From Carya illinoinensis (lineage: Eukaryota > Streptophyta > Magnoliopsida > Fagales > Juglandaceae): DNA of 64,000 nt. The stretch covers positions 19,019,501-19,083,500 of the forward strand of contig NC_056754.1 of the NCBI RefSeq assembly GCF_018687715.1, written 5' to 3'. The notes under the pieces were generated by a model. It saw only the letters and a list, made by a program, of their open reading frames with translations, had not been told where the DNA came from and did not search any database. This document shows, one piece after another, positions 11,836 to 29,867 of this stretch; the first letter of the stretch is position 1, and every line of letters starts with the position of its first letter. The position numbers and the translations under genes are program-made.

Positions 11836-13825
11836 GAACATTGATTTGTATGTATAGTTCATATATATATATAATTATATAATTAAATGGGACACTAAAT
11901 TATATATAAAGTTTATGTTTGCTTCTTTACTTTTGAACTCTATTATAATTATATATTTAAATATGATACTAACTTGAATGTAAAGTTCATATTTATCTTT
12001 TTTATTTGTATCATTTGGCTATACATATTGTGCATATTGCCCTTAGCATATATAGATAGATAAATAGAAAATAAATTAAAACTAGGTGAAAAAAAATTAA
12101 AAATTTTAATTTTATTAAATTAATAATATAAATATTATCATCTTAGCTGGTATTAGTTGCTGATAATGTCTAGGCACTTTTGGGTGTGGTTAGCCGCTTA
12201 TAATTGTTGTTGATCAGTTTTTTAATAGGTTTGGATTTTATTTTATCTATATTAGTTTTTGCATCAACTTTCAAAGAAGAGATTTGTAGACATATTATTT
12301 TATTAGAGCTTAATTGCTTGTACAAATAAGCATATTATGATTGGTTTGTTTGAGGTAATTTACATACATTTTGATCACTTGGGAGATTGTTGGTCTACTG
12401 TTTGTATGGATTAGTATAATTCATGAAATCATTTCTGAAATACATTTGGTTCTCAATTTCTAGATTTTTGATACTGGCTTCTTACAAGATTTTATCTATG
12501 CTTTTATTTCTTTTATCGAAGATATTAGATTTGACATTTATGACTTTTTAGTCCAACAAAAATTCTTAGATATTGTTTTTGTTAATATTTATTTAGCAAC
12601 ATAGTGTCTAAGGTTATACATTTTCTTATTTTGATTATTTTTTTTGATTAACAACCAATTTTGTCAATTTAATTTTGTCAAAAGTTATAATAGCATGAAG
12701 ATTTATTTTACAGTCTAAATTATGCCTCCCACTATGCAAAGGTTATACTAGTAGAAAATTATAATAATGAAAGAATATAGGATAAAAATTTTGGAATAAA
12801 TAGCGGCTGCGGTCTACTGGGCTTCGAAATGGGCTCCTCATCCTCACGGGCCTTGCAACAACGTCTCTCTTTCTTTTAACAATGGCAATGTTTCATAATG
12901 GAAACTTCTTGATCTCTCTCTTCTCCTTTATGTGCAAGAACAAATGATTGTATATATATATAGGCTCGTTATTGTAATAATGGAAAAAGAAATGTTTCAT
13001 CTAAGAGAACAATTAAAAAAATTATCTTACATTTAACATTACTTGATGTAAATTTTATATCTAAAATAAATTGTGCATATCACCTAAAGTCATAAATATT
13101 CTAATCCCTTATTTAATTGTTGACCTATTTGATTTTTACAAGCTAAAACTTGCTTTCTTGTCACCAAAGGATACATATAATAGAGTTGCCCTCCCCCGGC
13201 CGATATGAAAGAATATCTATAGTACTAATTTTTCAATCCGATCCAACAAAAATATCTAACAATTAAAACATTACACTTAACGTCTTGGTTAGGTACGTCT
13301 TAATGTGTGGGTGGTGAGTTTATTTCACGACATCAGTTCGTACCTATTTATATGCATGTGTGCTCATTTATGTGGCTAGTTATTTTTTTTAAATGATTAT
13401 TTTTTGTCAAAATATTGAATATATTCTCGTCACAGATTCATAAATAGTTATTCGATCTCATAGTAAATAACTTGTTATAGATCTTTATTTTTTTTTGTAA
13501 CTTGCTAATACATGTACGTACTACGTCTCGACAGGTTTCTCAATGGGTGGTTACGAGTAATATAATTACAATCGGATTAAAAAAAAAACCATCAACCTCC
13601 GCCGGTATTTTATTTATTTTTAGTTAATAAGAAAGAAAGAAAAAATGTTAATTAATTCTTAATCTGGTAATCGAGAATATTCAAATAATATTCCATTTTA
13701 TCTCATCATCATTAAGACCTTCTAAAATCTCTATTGTTCGTACGTACGTACCCAGCTTGCGTATCACAACAGTTCATGATGCTTACGCCGTTCATGATCA
13801 TGTAGTAGTACTTAAATTGGATTTC

Positions 13826-13856
<31 letters not shown>

Positions 13857-15932
13857 GGTGTTTGTCAATTATGATATTCACATAAATGCATGCATGCATG
13901 GCACGGCGCCGGACAATCAAATTGTTGAATGGGAGATTAAGCTCAATTGATCATCTTAGAGGTTGACATTTTGTTGAAAGTCACCCCCAACCAACTAAAA
14001 AAGAAGAAGAAGAAGAAGAAGAAGACATCTTGTTGGGAACTAGGTCGCGAGCTCATCATATCATGAATCAGTACCATTTCAGTTAGTAATAGGCCGTTTA
14101 GGATTCATCGGAGTACGCAAACAAATGCTTACGTAATATTTCCCTCAAAGACAGCGTTTGGAGCATTACTCGATCGGAAGTTGATAATCCAAAGCAGAAG
14201 ATCATCATGGAAAATAGAGGTCTCGCAGGCTCAGCACCTTATCAAACGAAAAAAATAAAGAAGATGAAAAGAAAAACTAGTGTAATATTTAATTATAAGC
14301 TAGAGATAAGTACTAAAATACATGGTTAATTATATATGTTCCCATGCACGTGCATGATAGTCAATTTTCTATGTATTTTCTCTCTTTTTTATGTATTATA
14401 AGAAAATTATTTATTTACGATTAATTATTTCTAATGAGATGATTATTTTTAATTAAAATTAGTCTATTTTTATTGTAAATAATCCTTTAAATTATAAAAA
14501 GTTAGTTATAAATATTCGTTTTGCTTATAATATTAGTGAGTTTAAAAACATGAGAGGGGACTGCCAACGAGTTACCAATCTTAATGGGGGATGATGACTT
14601 TGACACATGACATGAGTTTCTGATGTGCTTTAATTTGCATTTCCTTATTTTTAGGTGCAGAAATATGTTAGCAGTGCAATATTATTATTAATACATAGAA
14701 AATAATATTTAAGCCTCTCGATCGATGGGTCTGTAAGTCAGCCAAGCGAGCTTGACTCTTTATTTTAATTATTAACGATCCGGCCTAGAATTGCAGATGC
14801 AGATATACAAGTGCAGGCATAGGCTTCGGAAAACTATGCGGGCAGCTTTTACGTTTACTTATCGGTCAGGAACTTTTGGTGAAGCAAACAAACAATATAA
14901 TATTACATACATATATATGTATATATATATATATATACATGTATGTAAATAAACACACATGCATGATTGATGTTATATATATTAATTGTTTGTACGTGTA
15001 ATGCTGCAAGTAGTGTTAATATTAATTTTTTTATATTTAAAATTTAAATTAATATTATTTTTAATAAAATTTATTTTTTAATTAATCATTTTAAATTAAT
15101 ATATATACATATTAATACGTAGTAATACTTACAATTAAATTTTTCTTAAAATTATATGTGATGACGAGACAAAAAGCTAGAAGCCTCCAAAAGTAATTCT
15201 GGGTATTTTCTTTGATCGAAGATACTGCATGCATGTTCTTGAAACCTCTGAGAAAAGAATATAATAATATTGTACCGATTCAAGGGGGAAAAATAAACGC
15301 AACGATCCTGAGAACGTGGTTAAAGAATCTTAGTGGGCCTTAACACTCGAGCATCTTTTGAGCGAATTCCCCTTAAATGATGCCTTCGGAATGATTGTCT
15401 GAAAATACAAACAAATGTCGTTTAATTTCCCAAGATTAATCAAACTTTGTATTAAAAGTTTAAGCTGAAATATGTAAATTTATCGTCCTCGCGGCATGCG
15501 GGGTAAACTCATTCTTAATAAGTGGATGTAAATATAGATTCGGATTTCAAATTCAGGACTACGTATATATGTTAAATTACAATTTATTCCAAAAATTTAA
15601 ACTAATATTTCTTATGGTTTTCTAAACTATTTTGTCTCAAAATTGTGATATTTATAAAATCTATAAATAGTAAAAGTGAGGCAATAGTTTCTTTCGCATA
15701 AAGTGGAATGAATTGATTCTGATATTTAAGGCTTTTATAGTGTAAGGCTTGCATTAATTGATTGTAAAATAAGTTGTAACAAAGTTTTTGGTATATCGTT
15801 GTCTATAAATAAATGAGTTGTACTATATATGTAAAAGTAGACAAAATATGAGGATCTCCTAATAATCTTAAAGTTTAGTCATATTTTCAAATATTCAGGT
15901 TCCCAATTTACATGATCACGTATATTTTTTAA
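11836..15932. other. AT-rich intergenic spacer
   Basis: No gene is supported. It holds three loosely similar 50-75-bp units at 11831-12000 (each ending in a TTCATAT-like stretch), a GAA repeat at about 14000-14025, TACGTACGTACG palindromes near 13741, a T10G23 tract and a TA-rich palindromic stretch at 14905-14945. A MITE-like AT palindrome lies near 15010-15135. Confidence 0.5.
13826..13858. repeat. T10G23 homopolymer junction
   Basis: Ten T followed directly by 23 G. Long G runs are rare in AT-rich plant DNA; this may be a true G-quadruplex-forming tract or a length error in sequencing. Confidence 0.8.
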
Positions 15933-16112
15933 AGAGAAATGATATTTATAATTACGAGTATACAATCACTGTATAATCATTTTAAAAAATAAATAAATAT
16001 GAGACTCTTATGAAAAGAAAATTAATTTTTTAATAATAAATTTCACCATTTTTTTTAAAATGACTATATAGTATTTATATATTTTACGACTATATATAAC
16101 ACTATTTTTTCT
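15933..16112. mobile_element. MITE, family sharing a GAAATGATATTTA terminus
   Basis: Imperfect terminal inverted repeats: AGAGAAATGATATTTATAAT on the left and the reverse complement of a similar stretch on the right (ATGACTATATAG ... AACACTATTTTTTCT). A core of AATCATTTTAAAAAA followed by ATGAGACTC is shared with the element at 54718-54885. No coding capacity. Confidence 0.55.
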
Positions 16113-16374
16113 TAAATTTGGATGCAGAGAAAATATTAGATTCATGAAATATTCACACATCGTTATAGGAAAGTTTTTTAATATTACTTTCAAATTCAAT
16201 GATAGGAATTCTAGGGCGTTATTATTTTCAACTTTAAAATTCAATCATTTATGATGATATTAATATCTATAAGTAACTTGTTACAAAATCATGGGACTCA
16301 AATCCTTTTTCTTTTTCTTTTTTTCAAACTTGCAATTGTAGAACATTCCTCAACTAACATTATTCAAGGTTGAG

Positions 16375-16695
16375 TAATGTTATATATCACACTTTTATCC
16401 CATTATTTAAAATATAACACTCTTTTATCACTATTGTATCATTTTTTATTATAAAAAAAAAGAGAACTGTTACAGACATAAAGAGATTACATAAAAGTAA
16501 ATCTACAAACCGTTAAATCTACTTTATAATAAAGATATCTTCATAATCTGAAATACCACGTCAAATCATATTAATTTATAAATTTATTTTTATATATTTC
16601 CTATGAGGCTAAAGTATTTCCTATAAAGAAAAAAAAAAAAAATTGATTGTCAATACCACCTCATCGTAATGGAATAAAAATGTGATACATGAAGT
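16375..16695. mobile_element. MITE with 24-bp inverted termini
   Basis: Left arm ATATATCACACTTTTATCCC pairs with the reverse complement of the right arm (ATGTATCACATTTTTATTCC), about 20 of 24 positions alike. The middle contains a stretch near 16460-16520 that resembles the start of another MITE in DAHP synthase intron 4 (AAAGAGATTACA), suggesting a nested insertion. Confidence 0.5.
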
Positions 16696-18261
16696 TTCCC
16701 TTCAAAGTGATATATGGTCTTATTTTAATATCCGTACTTATCAGTTAAATTGCTGTCTTAAATAATCGATGCAAATAGCAATTTCTTTGAATTCTCCACT
16801 TCAATAATTATATAACTTTATACAAAATAAAGGAGATTTTTAAAGTTAATTGATTTTTTAATATAGTGATATTGGTTATATAATTATAAAAAAATTGTAC
16901 ACAAATGAGGACCGTAATGACATTAGACTTGTATATATTACCAATCCTCTTATTTTTTTTTTAGAAATACTCTAATTATAAAATAGTTATATAAAAAAAA
17001 TTATAATATGACGTATCTTGATGTAGATATATATCAAATCATGCGACACATGTACTCTTTTTATAAATTTATTATCATTATTATTTTATAGAAAATTGAC
17101 TTCATTTATTTATAAGAAAAAATGTACATCCATGACCGGATACGTATAAAAAAATTTCCAGATCACAAGCTAATTATTGTATTTAGAGCTCCACCAATAC
17201 ATAAATTTCTTTGTGACTGATATGGTATTAATTATTATTGTAGCTTTCTACAAACAAACCATTTAAAAGATAACACTTTGTCTAAATAAAGAGTCATACC
17301 CCATCCTTCATAAGAGAAAAGAACTTAACCTCTATGGACAAGACGTCTTAGAGATGATCTCTCTCATTTTTCTTTTTTTTTTTTTAATTTTTTTAATTTT
17401 AAACTAAACAAAAGGAAATAATAATGAGAGCAGAAAGATAGATGTGAAAATGACGAATTACAATTTATATCTATTTCGGTAGATTTTGAAATTAGCTATA
17501 AAAGTTAGATCTGAACGATCTGATCTGGTGATCTGCCACTATTTTTCTAAAGATCGGCTTAGGAAGTATCTTGTGCTGCTAATGCTGCATAAAGTGAACT
17601 GTAGATCTGTATTTTCAACCTTGAAAGAAACAAAATAAATAAAAAAAAGAAAAGTGATAAGAGAATGATAGGGAGAAGAGGAGGGAAGGAGGGATGGAGA
17701 GTGGGGGGATTGAGAGGGGAAAAAGAAGAGAAATGATAGATTAAAAAAAGGAGAGAATGAGATGGGGAAGGAGAAAAGAGAAGGTGGAGCATCCTCTTCC
17801 TCTAGTGATTTAGATGATTTGTGAGAGGGAAATTTATTAGTTTCAACATAAAATAAATAAAATAGATTATATAAAATTATGTAAATTTATTAATTTATTT
17901 TTATTTAATTTTATTGTCTAAATAATTTTTTTTTACTTGATAAAACATACTCATGTTTTTGTTTAAAAAATTTTTATATATCATATTACCGTTTTACTTG
18001 TTTGCATTATATTAAATAAGATATGATATATTTATTATTATTAAATAATTATTTATTGTATATTTTTTATTATGAGATAATAATAAATACTTTATATTAT
18101 ATAGAATATAAGTCATATGGTGAAACGATGTATAACATTATTCGTGTGTTTGGTTAGTGAGGGCTAGGCACACACGTGGCGCAATCATTTACGTAGGTAT
18201 CATCGGGTTAGATTGAAGTGCCCGACATTATCATACTATTCTTCCCAGTCATTTACCAAAA
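16696..18261. other. AT-rich spacer with a polypurine tract
   Basis: No gene. The stretch 17632-17785 is almost pure A/G on the plus strand (runs of GGGAGAAGAGG type) for about 150 bp. A MITE-like AT-rich inverted stretch is suspected at about 18000-18140. CACGTG occurs near 18172. Confidence 0.5.
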
Positions 18262-18513
18262 GGACGTTGCTACGTCCACAGAAGATTTCTACAGAAATCT
18301 TCTACCGATCAGTGCATTTCTCTTTTTTTTTTTTTCAATTTTTCTTTCAACATTTTTTAAAACTATTTAAATATTTTTTAAAAATAAAAAAAAATCACAT
18401 ATTCATTTAAAAACACTTACTTAATCACTAAGCAAAAAAAAAAAAAAAAAAAAATCAAAACAGTTTTCGGTAAAAAATTTCGGTAATCCCTTTCTGTGGG
18501 ATTAGTGTTTTCC
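18262..18513. mobile_element. MITE with 9-bp target duplication upstream of DAHP synthase
   Basis: A 252-bp element flanked by ttaccaaaa (18253-18261 and 18514-18522). The ends form an imperfect inverted repeat: GGACGTTGCTACGTCCACAG on the left and, reverse-complemented, GGAAAACACTAATCCCACAG on the right. The 9-bp duplication fits Mutator-like MITEs (8 bp, hAT, is possible). The core is A/T homopolymer-rich. It ends about 70 bp upstream of two G-boxes. Confidence 0.68.
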
Positions 18514-18583
18514 TTACCAAAATATCCATTCTCCACGCGACACCTCCCTCGGGTTTCTAGTTATTTACCAAAGAAAACCTCAC

Positions 18584-18598
18584 CACGTGTCTCACGTG
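18584..18598 (+). promoter_or_regulatory. Paired G-boxes in the DAHP synthase promoter
   Basis: Two CACGTG hexamers (18584-18589 and 18593-18598), three bases apart, about 140 bp upstream of the TATA box. CACGTG is the core recognised by plant bZIP and bHLH factors. A TTGACT W-box core follows at 18670-18675, which would suit the stress induction known for DAHP synthases; binding here is inferred. Confidence 0.5.
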
Positions 18599-18735
18599 TT
18601 CCAATTACGTAAACGCCCCCACTGACCATTTCCTAACTACCCGCCTCCGCACCACGCTTGAACTTACCGTTGACTGTTGAAGGCCGAAGCAGCAGCAGAA
18701 AGCCCACCCACCTCTTCTTTCGCTCGTAAACCCAT

Positions 18736-18742
18736 TATAAAA
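18736..18742 (+). promoter_or_regulatory. TATA box of the DAHP synthase gene
   Basis: TATAAAA within cccattataaaacccc, 168 bp upstream of the ATG. The expected start is about 30 bp on, in the CT-rich stretch near 18765-18775, giving a leader of roughly 140 bp that is purine-rich (GA repeats). Confidence 0.6.
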
Positions 18743-18909
18743 CCCCCTCTCTTTCTCCCAAAAATACACGCTCTCTTACAGAAAGAAGGAGGCGAAGAAA
18801 CAAAGAAAAAGAGGGAGAATCCAACCCAAAAGAAAAGAGAGCCAAAGAAGAAGAGAGATATATAGAGACACAGGGCGCTCCCGGCAGACGCAATTCACTT
18901 TGCTGAACA

Positions 18910-23747
<4,838 letters not shown>

Positions 23748-24360
23748 GTAGTTTCAAAGTACCTCATCATGATTTCTAGACGATTGGCAATATTGCTGAT
23801 TTATTTGGTAGCGAATAAATTTGGAATGGTTTGTCTCCTCAAAACCTTGTGTTGCAGCATCCACTAATTATTGCAATACCAGCAAATCAATGGCCTACTA
23901 CATTTAAGAGCCGCAATAATGCAAGGTTTTTGGGGAGCAGCTTTGTATTCCTAATTTATTTAGTAATTGGGTTTGAGTTTGGCTTCTGTATTTATGTGTG
24001 GATGTCGTATGACCATCAGACCAAGTAATCGTTTTAAGATTTTAAAAGAAATAAATAAAAGAAAACGTCTATTATGTATGCATTCGAAATGGGATGGATG
24101 AAGTATTGGTATATATGATCTTGATTCTTGCATTGATTGGTTGATTTGAACTAGTAATCATTTCATTAAACTTATAAAAAGTGATCAAATACAAAAGGAG
24201 GGGTCGTATAACCAATACAACACATAGATCAAGTACAATTATAAAAAGGGTAATGCGTGGTATCAAGAAAATGGATGGATCATAAAAAGCAAGCAGTTTT
24301 AGGTGGAGCTTTTCATGCCCTCATCGTTAGTTCTTTATATTCTCGAAAAAGAATGTAAGA

Positions 24361-24401
<41 letters not shown>

Positions 24402-25567
24402 AGATCGACGTGACCAATTGCAAGAATAAGAGTCTAGAAAAGGCATTCAAATTACGCATGCATGCAACATCGATTTTCAAACGCAGTACTTAATGCAAAG
24501 ACGATCGACCCTTAAAGACTTAAAGTGATCATCTCGAGTTTTTAGAGCAATAAAGTACACGTAAAAATAAATAATGGTATAGAACTACAATGAAAGTACA
24601 CTAAAGTTATACAGCTAGGTCCTGCATGGCCGATAGATGGTCCTTGACATAATTAAGAAGCCTCGATCTGGTCTTATACAGTAAAAGTGCAAAACAGAAA
24701 CAAGGAGAATCTATACATACCAACGTCCATCATCAGTTCGACCGCTTTAATTTATCTCACCCAGAAGTCGTACTTAACCAACCAGTACAGTACACTTGAG
24801 TTTTCTCGCTGTGGGAGAAAAAATACTAAAGAAATATCTCATGAGCAGGACTCCACAGAAGAGAAGGGATGGAATTACATGCCTGCCACTGCTATATTCG
24901 AAGCTGCTTTCACAAGTTATATATATATATATTTTTTTTTTGAAATACAAGTTATAATTATTAGTACCCAAGTTAGTTGCCGACGCGCTGTATATATTAA
25001 AATTTTTATGTATAGTGATTTTTGCATATTTTTTTATATTTTATTAATATAATTAATTATATATTAAAAAAATTAATACAACTAATCACATTAATAAAAT
25101 ATATAAAAAATATATAAAAATAATTATACGTAACATCACTCTTTATATATATATACACGCATGTAGTGCATGAATGCAGGTAGCTGAAATGCATGCCAAC
25201 AATTGGTTATAAGCTGAAAATTAGGTATATGCAGCATGCTCCTCTCAAAATCACGTGGCCATCTGGTCATCAATGCCGAAATATATATAATAGATTTTTC
25301 TTAATTAGGTGGAACCACAAATAGCACTGATCCGACTCACATTCAGTACTTACCCTCATTTAGAATCTGATCTCTCTCTCTCTCGCTCTCTTAAATTAAT
25401 ATATATATATATATATATATATATTTTTATATATATAGGGTAGTATAACGACTGAATGAATATTAATACGAAATTAAAAAACAAGATGATCCAATCTACG
25501 TTGCACGTTTTGGTCCTCTCTTGAACTAATCTTCTTCTTTATATATATATATATATATATAGTATAT
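23748..25567. other. DAHP synthase 3' region and AT-rich spacer
   Basis: The first 250 bp or so are likely 3'UTR of DAHP synthase. No gene follows. TA microsatellites occur at 24364-24399, 25400-25436 and 25541-25561, the last abutting the Copia insertion. A palindromic AT-rich MITE-like stretch lies at 25010-25140, with the same arm design (GATTTTTGCATATTTTTT ...) as the element at 52808. Confidence 0.5.
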
Positions 25568-25992
25568 TGTTATAAAACTATCGAAAGGAGAGGGAGAGAG
25601 AGAGAGATAGAACTCAGAGAAGTTATGAAACTTATGAATTTCTTAAAGAATTCAACGATATATATAGGCGTACAAAGGGAACTATGCAAGTTACTATGCA
25701 GTACTATGCTGGCACTGTGCATATTTACTATGCAGTACTATGCTGGCACTATGCACTGTGCGATGTCGGCCATTTACTATGCCGGTTACTATGCTGGCAC
25801 TATGCGCACTGTGCGATGTCGGCCATTTACTATGCCAGTTACTATATAGTACTATGCTGGCACTATGCACACTGTGCGATGTCGGCCATTTACTATGCCA
25901 GTTACTATGCAGTACTATGCTAGCACTATGCACTGTGCATTTGACGGCTAGCTCAAGGTGGTCATACAATTTTACAATGTTATTTTACAACA
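25568..25992 (-). repeat. Copia 3' LTR (425 bp) with internal tandem repeats
   Basis: Contains three to four copies of a roughly 57-bp unit built from ACTATGC, GTACTATGCTGGCACTATGC and GTGCGATGTCGGCCATTTAC. It lacks one 10-bp cagtactatg subunit present in the partner LTR. The open frames within it on both strands arise from this periodicity and are not genes. Confidence 0.93.
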
Positions 25993-26214
25993 CTCCCCCT
26001 TTGGATGACCACATATAATGAATATGCCTCGTTAAAACCTTGTCAAGGAAAAACCCTGTGGGAAAAAATCAATGGCGAAGGAAAAAGAGTACAATATTCA
26101 TGTGTACCGTAAAATGCTTTAAGATTGCCTCATTAAAACCTTGCGAAGGAAAACCCAGTGGGATAAAACCTTAGCGAAGGAAAAAGAGTACAATCAGCAT
26201 AAGTCTTCAAGACG

Positions 26215-27801
26215 TTACTCCCCCTGAAAAGTGCATGATAAAAGGTCTTCAAGTCTCTGCATTCCAATGTTCTGCACAATCTTCTTAAATGTTGCAGTTG
26301 GTAATGCTTTTGTGAATAAATTTGCCAGATTATCACTTGATCGTATCTGCTTGACTTTAATTTCACATTTTTCTTGAAGTTCATGAGTATAAAAGAATTT
26401 AGGTGAAATATGTTTGGTTCTATCACCTTTGATATATCCTCCTCTAATTTGAGCAATACAAGCAGCATTATCTTCGTATAAAGTTGTTGGACTATCATTA
26501 ATCACTGGAAGACCACACTTTTCTTGAATATGTTGGATCATTGATCTTAACCAAATGCATTCTCGACTTGTTTCATGAATTGCAATGATCTCTGAGTGAT
26601 TTGAAGATGTAGCAGATAGTGTTTGTTTGACAGATCTCCATGATATAGCAGAATTTCCATAAGTAAATACATATCCAGTCCGAGATCTACCTCTGTGTGG
26701 ATCTGAAAGATAACCTGCATCTGCATATCCAACTAATTGTGGACTTGAACCATATTGATAAAATAATCCCATATCAACCGTACCTCGAAGGTATCGAAGG
26801 ATATGTTTAATGCCATACCAATGTCTTCGAGTTGGTGCGGAACTATATCTTGCAAGTAAATTAACTGAAAATGCAATATCAGGCCGAGTGCAATTTGCAA
26901 GATACATCAGGGCTCCAATTGCACTGAGATAAGGTATTTCAGAACCAAGAATTTCTTCATTGTCTTCACAAGGACGAAATGGATCCTTCTGCACATCAAG
27001 TGATCGAACAACCATTGGAGTACTCAGGGGATGAGCTTTGTCCATGTAAAAGTGTTTCAAGACTTTCTCTGTATAATTTGATTGATGAATGAGAATTCCA
27101 TTTGGCAAATGCTCGAGCTGCAGGCCGAGACAAAATTTCGTTTTGCCAAGATCTTTCATTTCAAATTCATTCTTTAAATATGTAGCAGTTCTTCTGATCT
27201 CTTCAGGAGTTCCAACAAGATTTAGATCATCAACATAAACCGCAATAATAACAAATCCGGAGTCTGATTTCTTAATAAAAACACATGGGCATATTGGATT
27301 GTTCTCAAATCCTTCTTTCAATAGATATTCGCTAAGGCGTTTATACCACATGCGTCCGGATTGTTTTAACCCATATAAAGATCTTTGAAGCTTAATAGAA
27401 TACATACTTCTGGATGTACTCAGATTAGAAGCTTCAGGCATTTTATATCCTTCAGGGATTTTCATATATATGTCATGATCTAATGATCCATATAAATATG
27501 CGGTGACCACATCCATCAACTGCATATCCAATCTTTTTATAACTGCCAAACTAATCAAATATCTGAATGTGATTGCATCCATAACAGGAGAGTATGTTTC
27601 CTCATAATCAATCCCCGGTTTCTGCAGGAAACCTTGTGCAACAAGTCGTGCTTTATATCGCACAATTTCATTACTTTCATTACGTTTACGTATAAATACC
27701 CATTTATATCCAACGGGTATTACACCCTTTGGTGTTTGTATAATTGGTCCAAAGACCTCTCGCTTTGCTAGCGAGTTTAATTCAGCTTCAATAGCTGATT
27801 T
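26215..27801 (-). pseudogene. Copia reverse transcriptase and RNase H region
   Basis: Open frame downstream of the stop at 27802. It begins with KREVFGP- and RYKARLVAQGF-type RT sequence, has the YVDDL catalytic box (AVYVDDLNLVG) near 27240, KDLGKTKFCLG and the RNase H landmarks GYADAGYLSD, YEDNAACIAQ and DRTKHISPKFFYTHEL. It ends a few bases before the polypurine tract. All these boxes look intact; only the link to integrase is lost. In an active element this makes cDNA in cytoplasmic particles. Confidence 0.9.
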
Positions 27802-29839
27802 TCATTTTGGCCAGTCATCTCTACGTCGACATTCTTCGACAGTTCTTGGCTCAATTTCTTCATTACTTCTGGTAATGTCAAGAGCCATTTTATATGAGAA
27901 TATGTTGTCGACAACAGTTTTATTTCTATTCAAAATTTCTCCTGTATTCATGAAATGTATCGAGATCTCGTTATTTTCAGGTACCTGTCCCTCTTCAAGG
28001 GAAGACATTTCATGAAATACCTCTTCAGGAGGTTCTTTCTCAGGAGATTTACTCTCTTCATGTGCATCAATTACTCTTATGGCCTGTGTTGGTATGGACT
28101 CTTCAGGAGTACCAAATTCATTTTGTATTTTCCTCTTCCGAGGAATTTTGTCCTTAGCACCAATAGGCCGTCCACGCTTCAGGCGTATCTTAGACTCGCC
28201 TATTGCTATTTTGGCAACTTGTCTTTCAGGGACTGCAATCCTTGCTGGAACATTAACAGCAGGAATATATGATTTTACCACACCTTTAGTGTCAGTAAAT
28301 GCATCCGGTAATTGGTTTGCAACACTTTGCAAATGAATAATCTTTTGAACCTCTAGATTACATTCTTTTGTACGAGGATCAAATTGGGAAAGAGCTTTAT
28401 TTTCCCAAGTAATTTCTTGTCGTGCTTCAGGCACCGACTTCTCATTACCCATTGTTGGAAAAATGGATTCGTCAAAATGACAATCCTCAAAACGTGCCTT
28501 AAACATATCCCCTGTAAGAGGCTCAAGGTATCTGATAATAGATGGAGAATCAAACCCAACATATATCCCAAGTCTACGTTGAGGGCCCATCTTTGTACGT
28601 TGTGGAAGTGCAATTGGAACATATACAGTACATCCAAAAGTACGAAGATGAGAAATATTTGGTTGCTGACCAAATGCAAGCTGTAATGGTGAATATTTGT
28701 GATATGCTGATGGTCTAACTCGAATTAATGATGCTGCATGAATTATAGCATGTCCCCAAGCAGAAATAGGAAGATTTGATTTCATGAGTAAAGGTCTAGC
28801 GATTAGCTGAAGCCTTTTTAATCAATGATTTAGCTAAACCATTTTGAGTATGTGTGTGGGCAACTGGATGTTCAACATCTATTCCTATTGACATGCAATA
28901 ATTATCAAAAGCTTGAGATGTAAATTCTCCTGCATTATCCAATCGAATAGTTTTAATTGGATAGTCAGGGAATTGTGCTCGTAGCTTAATTATTTGTGCA
29001 AGAAGTTTAGCAAATGCAGCATTTCTAGTGGAAAGTAAACAAACATGTGACCATCGACTTGATGCATCAATTAAAACCATAAAATATCTGAACGGTCCAC
29101 TTGATGGTTGAATAGGCCCACATATATCTCCATGAATCCTTTGTAAAAACGATGGAGATTCAAAACCAACCTTTGAGATAGATGGTTTGATAATCAATTT
29201 ACCTTGAGAACATGCAGAGCATGGATATTCATTGGGTAAGATAATCTTCTGATTCTTTAGGGGATGCCCATACGAATTATCAATTATTCGTCTCATCATT
29301 ATTGATCCCGGATGTCCAAGGCGATCATGCCAAGTCATAAATATTTTGGGATCAATGTACTTCTGGTGCATTACAACATGTGATTCAATTGTTCTCATTT
29401 TTGTATAATACAATCCAGATGAGAGGGCAGACAGTTTTTCTAATACGAGCTTCTGGCTCGAAATTATTTTAGTAATGAGAAGATGCTCTTTATCGTCTTC
29501 GTTAATGGTTTCAATATGACAACCATTACGACGTATATCTTTAAAACTTAATAAATTTCTTCTGGATTGTGAAGAAAATAGAGCATCATCAATGCAAAAT
29601 TTGGTGCCATTAGGCAACACAATATAAGCTCTTCCGGAGCCTTCAATTAGATTCGATGAACCGGAGATGGTATGAACATAGGCTTTACTCAATGTTAGAT
29701 TTTGAAAATATTTTTTATCCTTAAGAATTGTGTGAGTTGTAGCACTGTCAGCCAGACATACATCTTTATTATTCATCTCGGAGATAGAAAGTTCATCAAT
29801 AAGACTCATGATTTTGAAGTAGAGGACTATTAGCTTCAA
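27802..29839 (-). pseudogene. Copia protease-integrase region, frameshifted, integrase Glu replaced
   Basis: Two overlapping frames. The first (29839-28796) has a protease-like CLADSATTHTIL, a zinc-binding HDRLGHPG ... CSACSQGK region and integrase core blocks HGDICGP and RLDNAGEFTS. At the third catalytic position the box reads QNGLAKS where Copia integrases have QNGLAES, so Glu is Lys. An extra A in an A run just after this (near 28815) shifts the frame; the second frame (28785-27802) carries the integrase C-terminal part (GHAIIHAASLIRVRPSAYH) and a spacer, ending at a TGA where a Trp codon is usual. Confidence 0.88.
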
Positions 29840-29867
29840 GATCGTCAGAACTCTCGTGCTGATAACG

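Noticed and set aside
12786..12960. GC-richer island in the spacer considered as an organelle insert or gene relic
   Set aside because: No recognisable organelle gene or reading frame.
17559..17792. Leu/Ser/Phe-rich minus frame
   Set aside because: Product of the polypurine tract; no conserved pattern.
25625..26018. Overlapping open frames on both strands rich in Ala/Cys/His (mirrored at 29856-30499)
   Set aside because: They are translations of the LTR tandem repeats; both LTRs contain them in multiple frames and they have no protein features.
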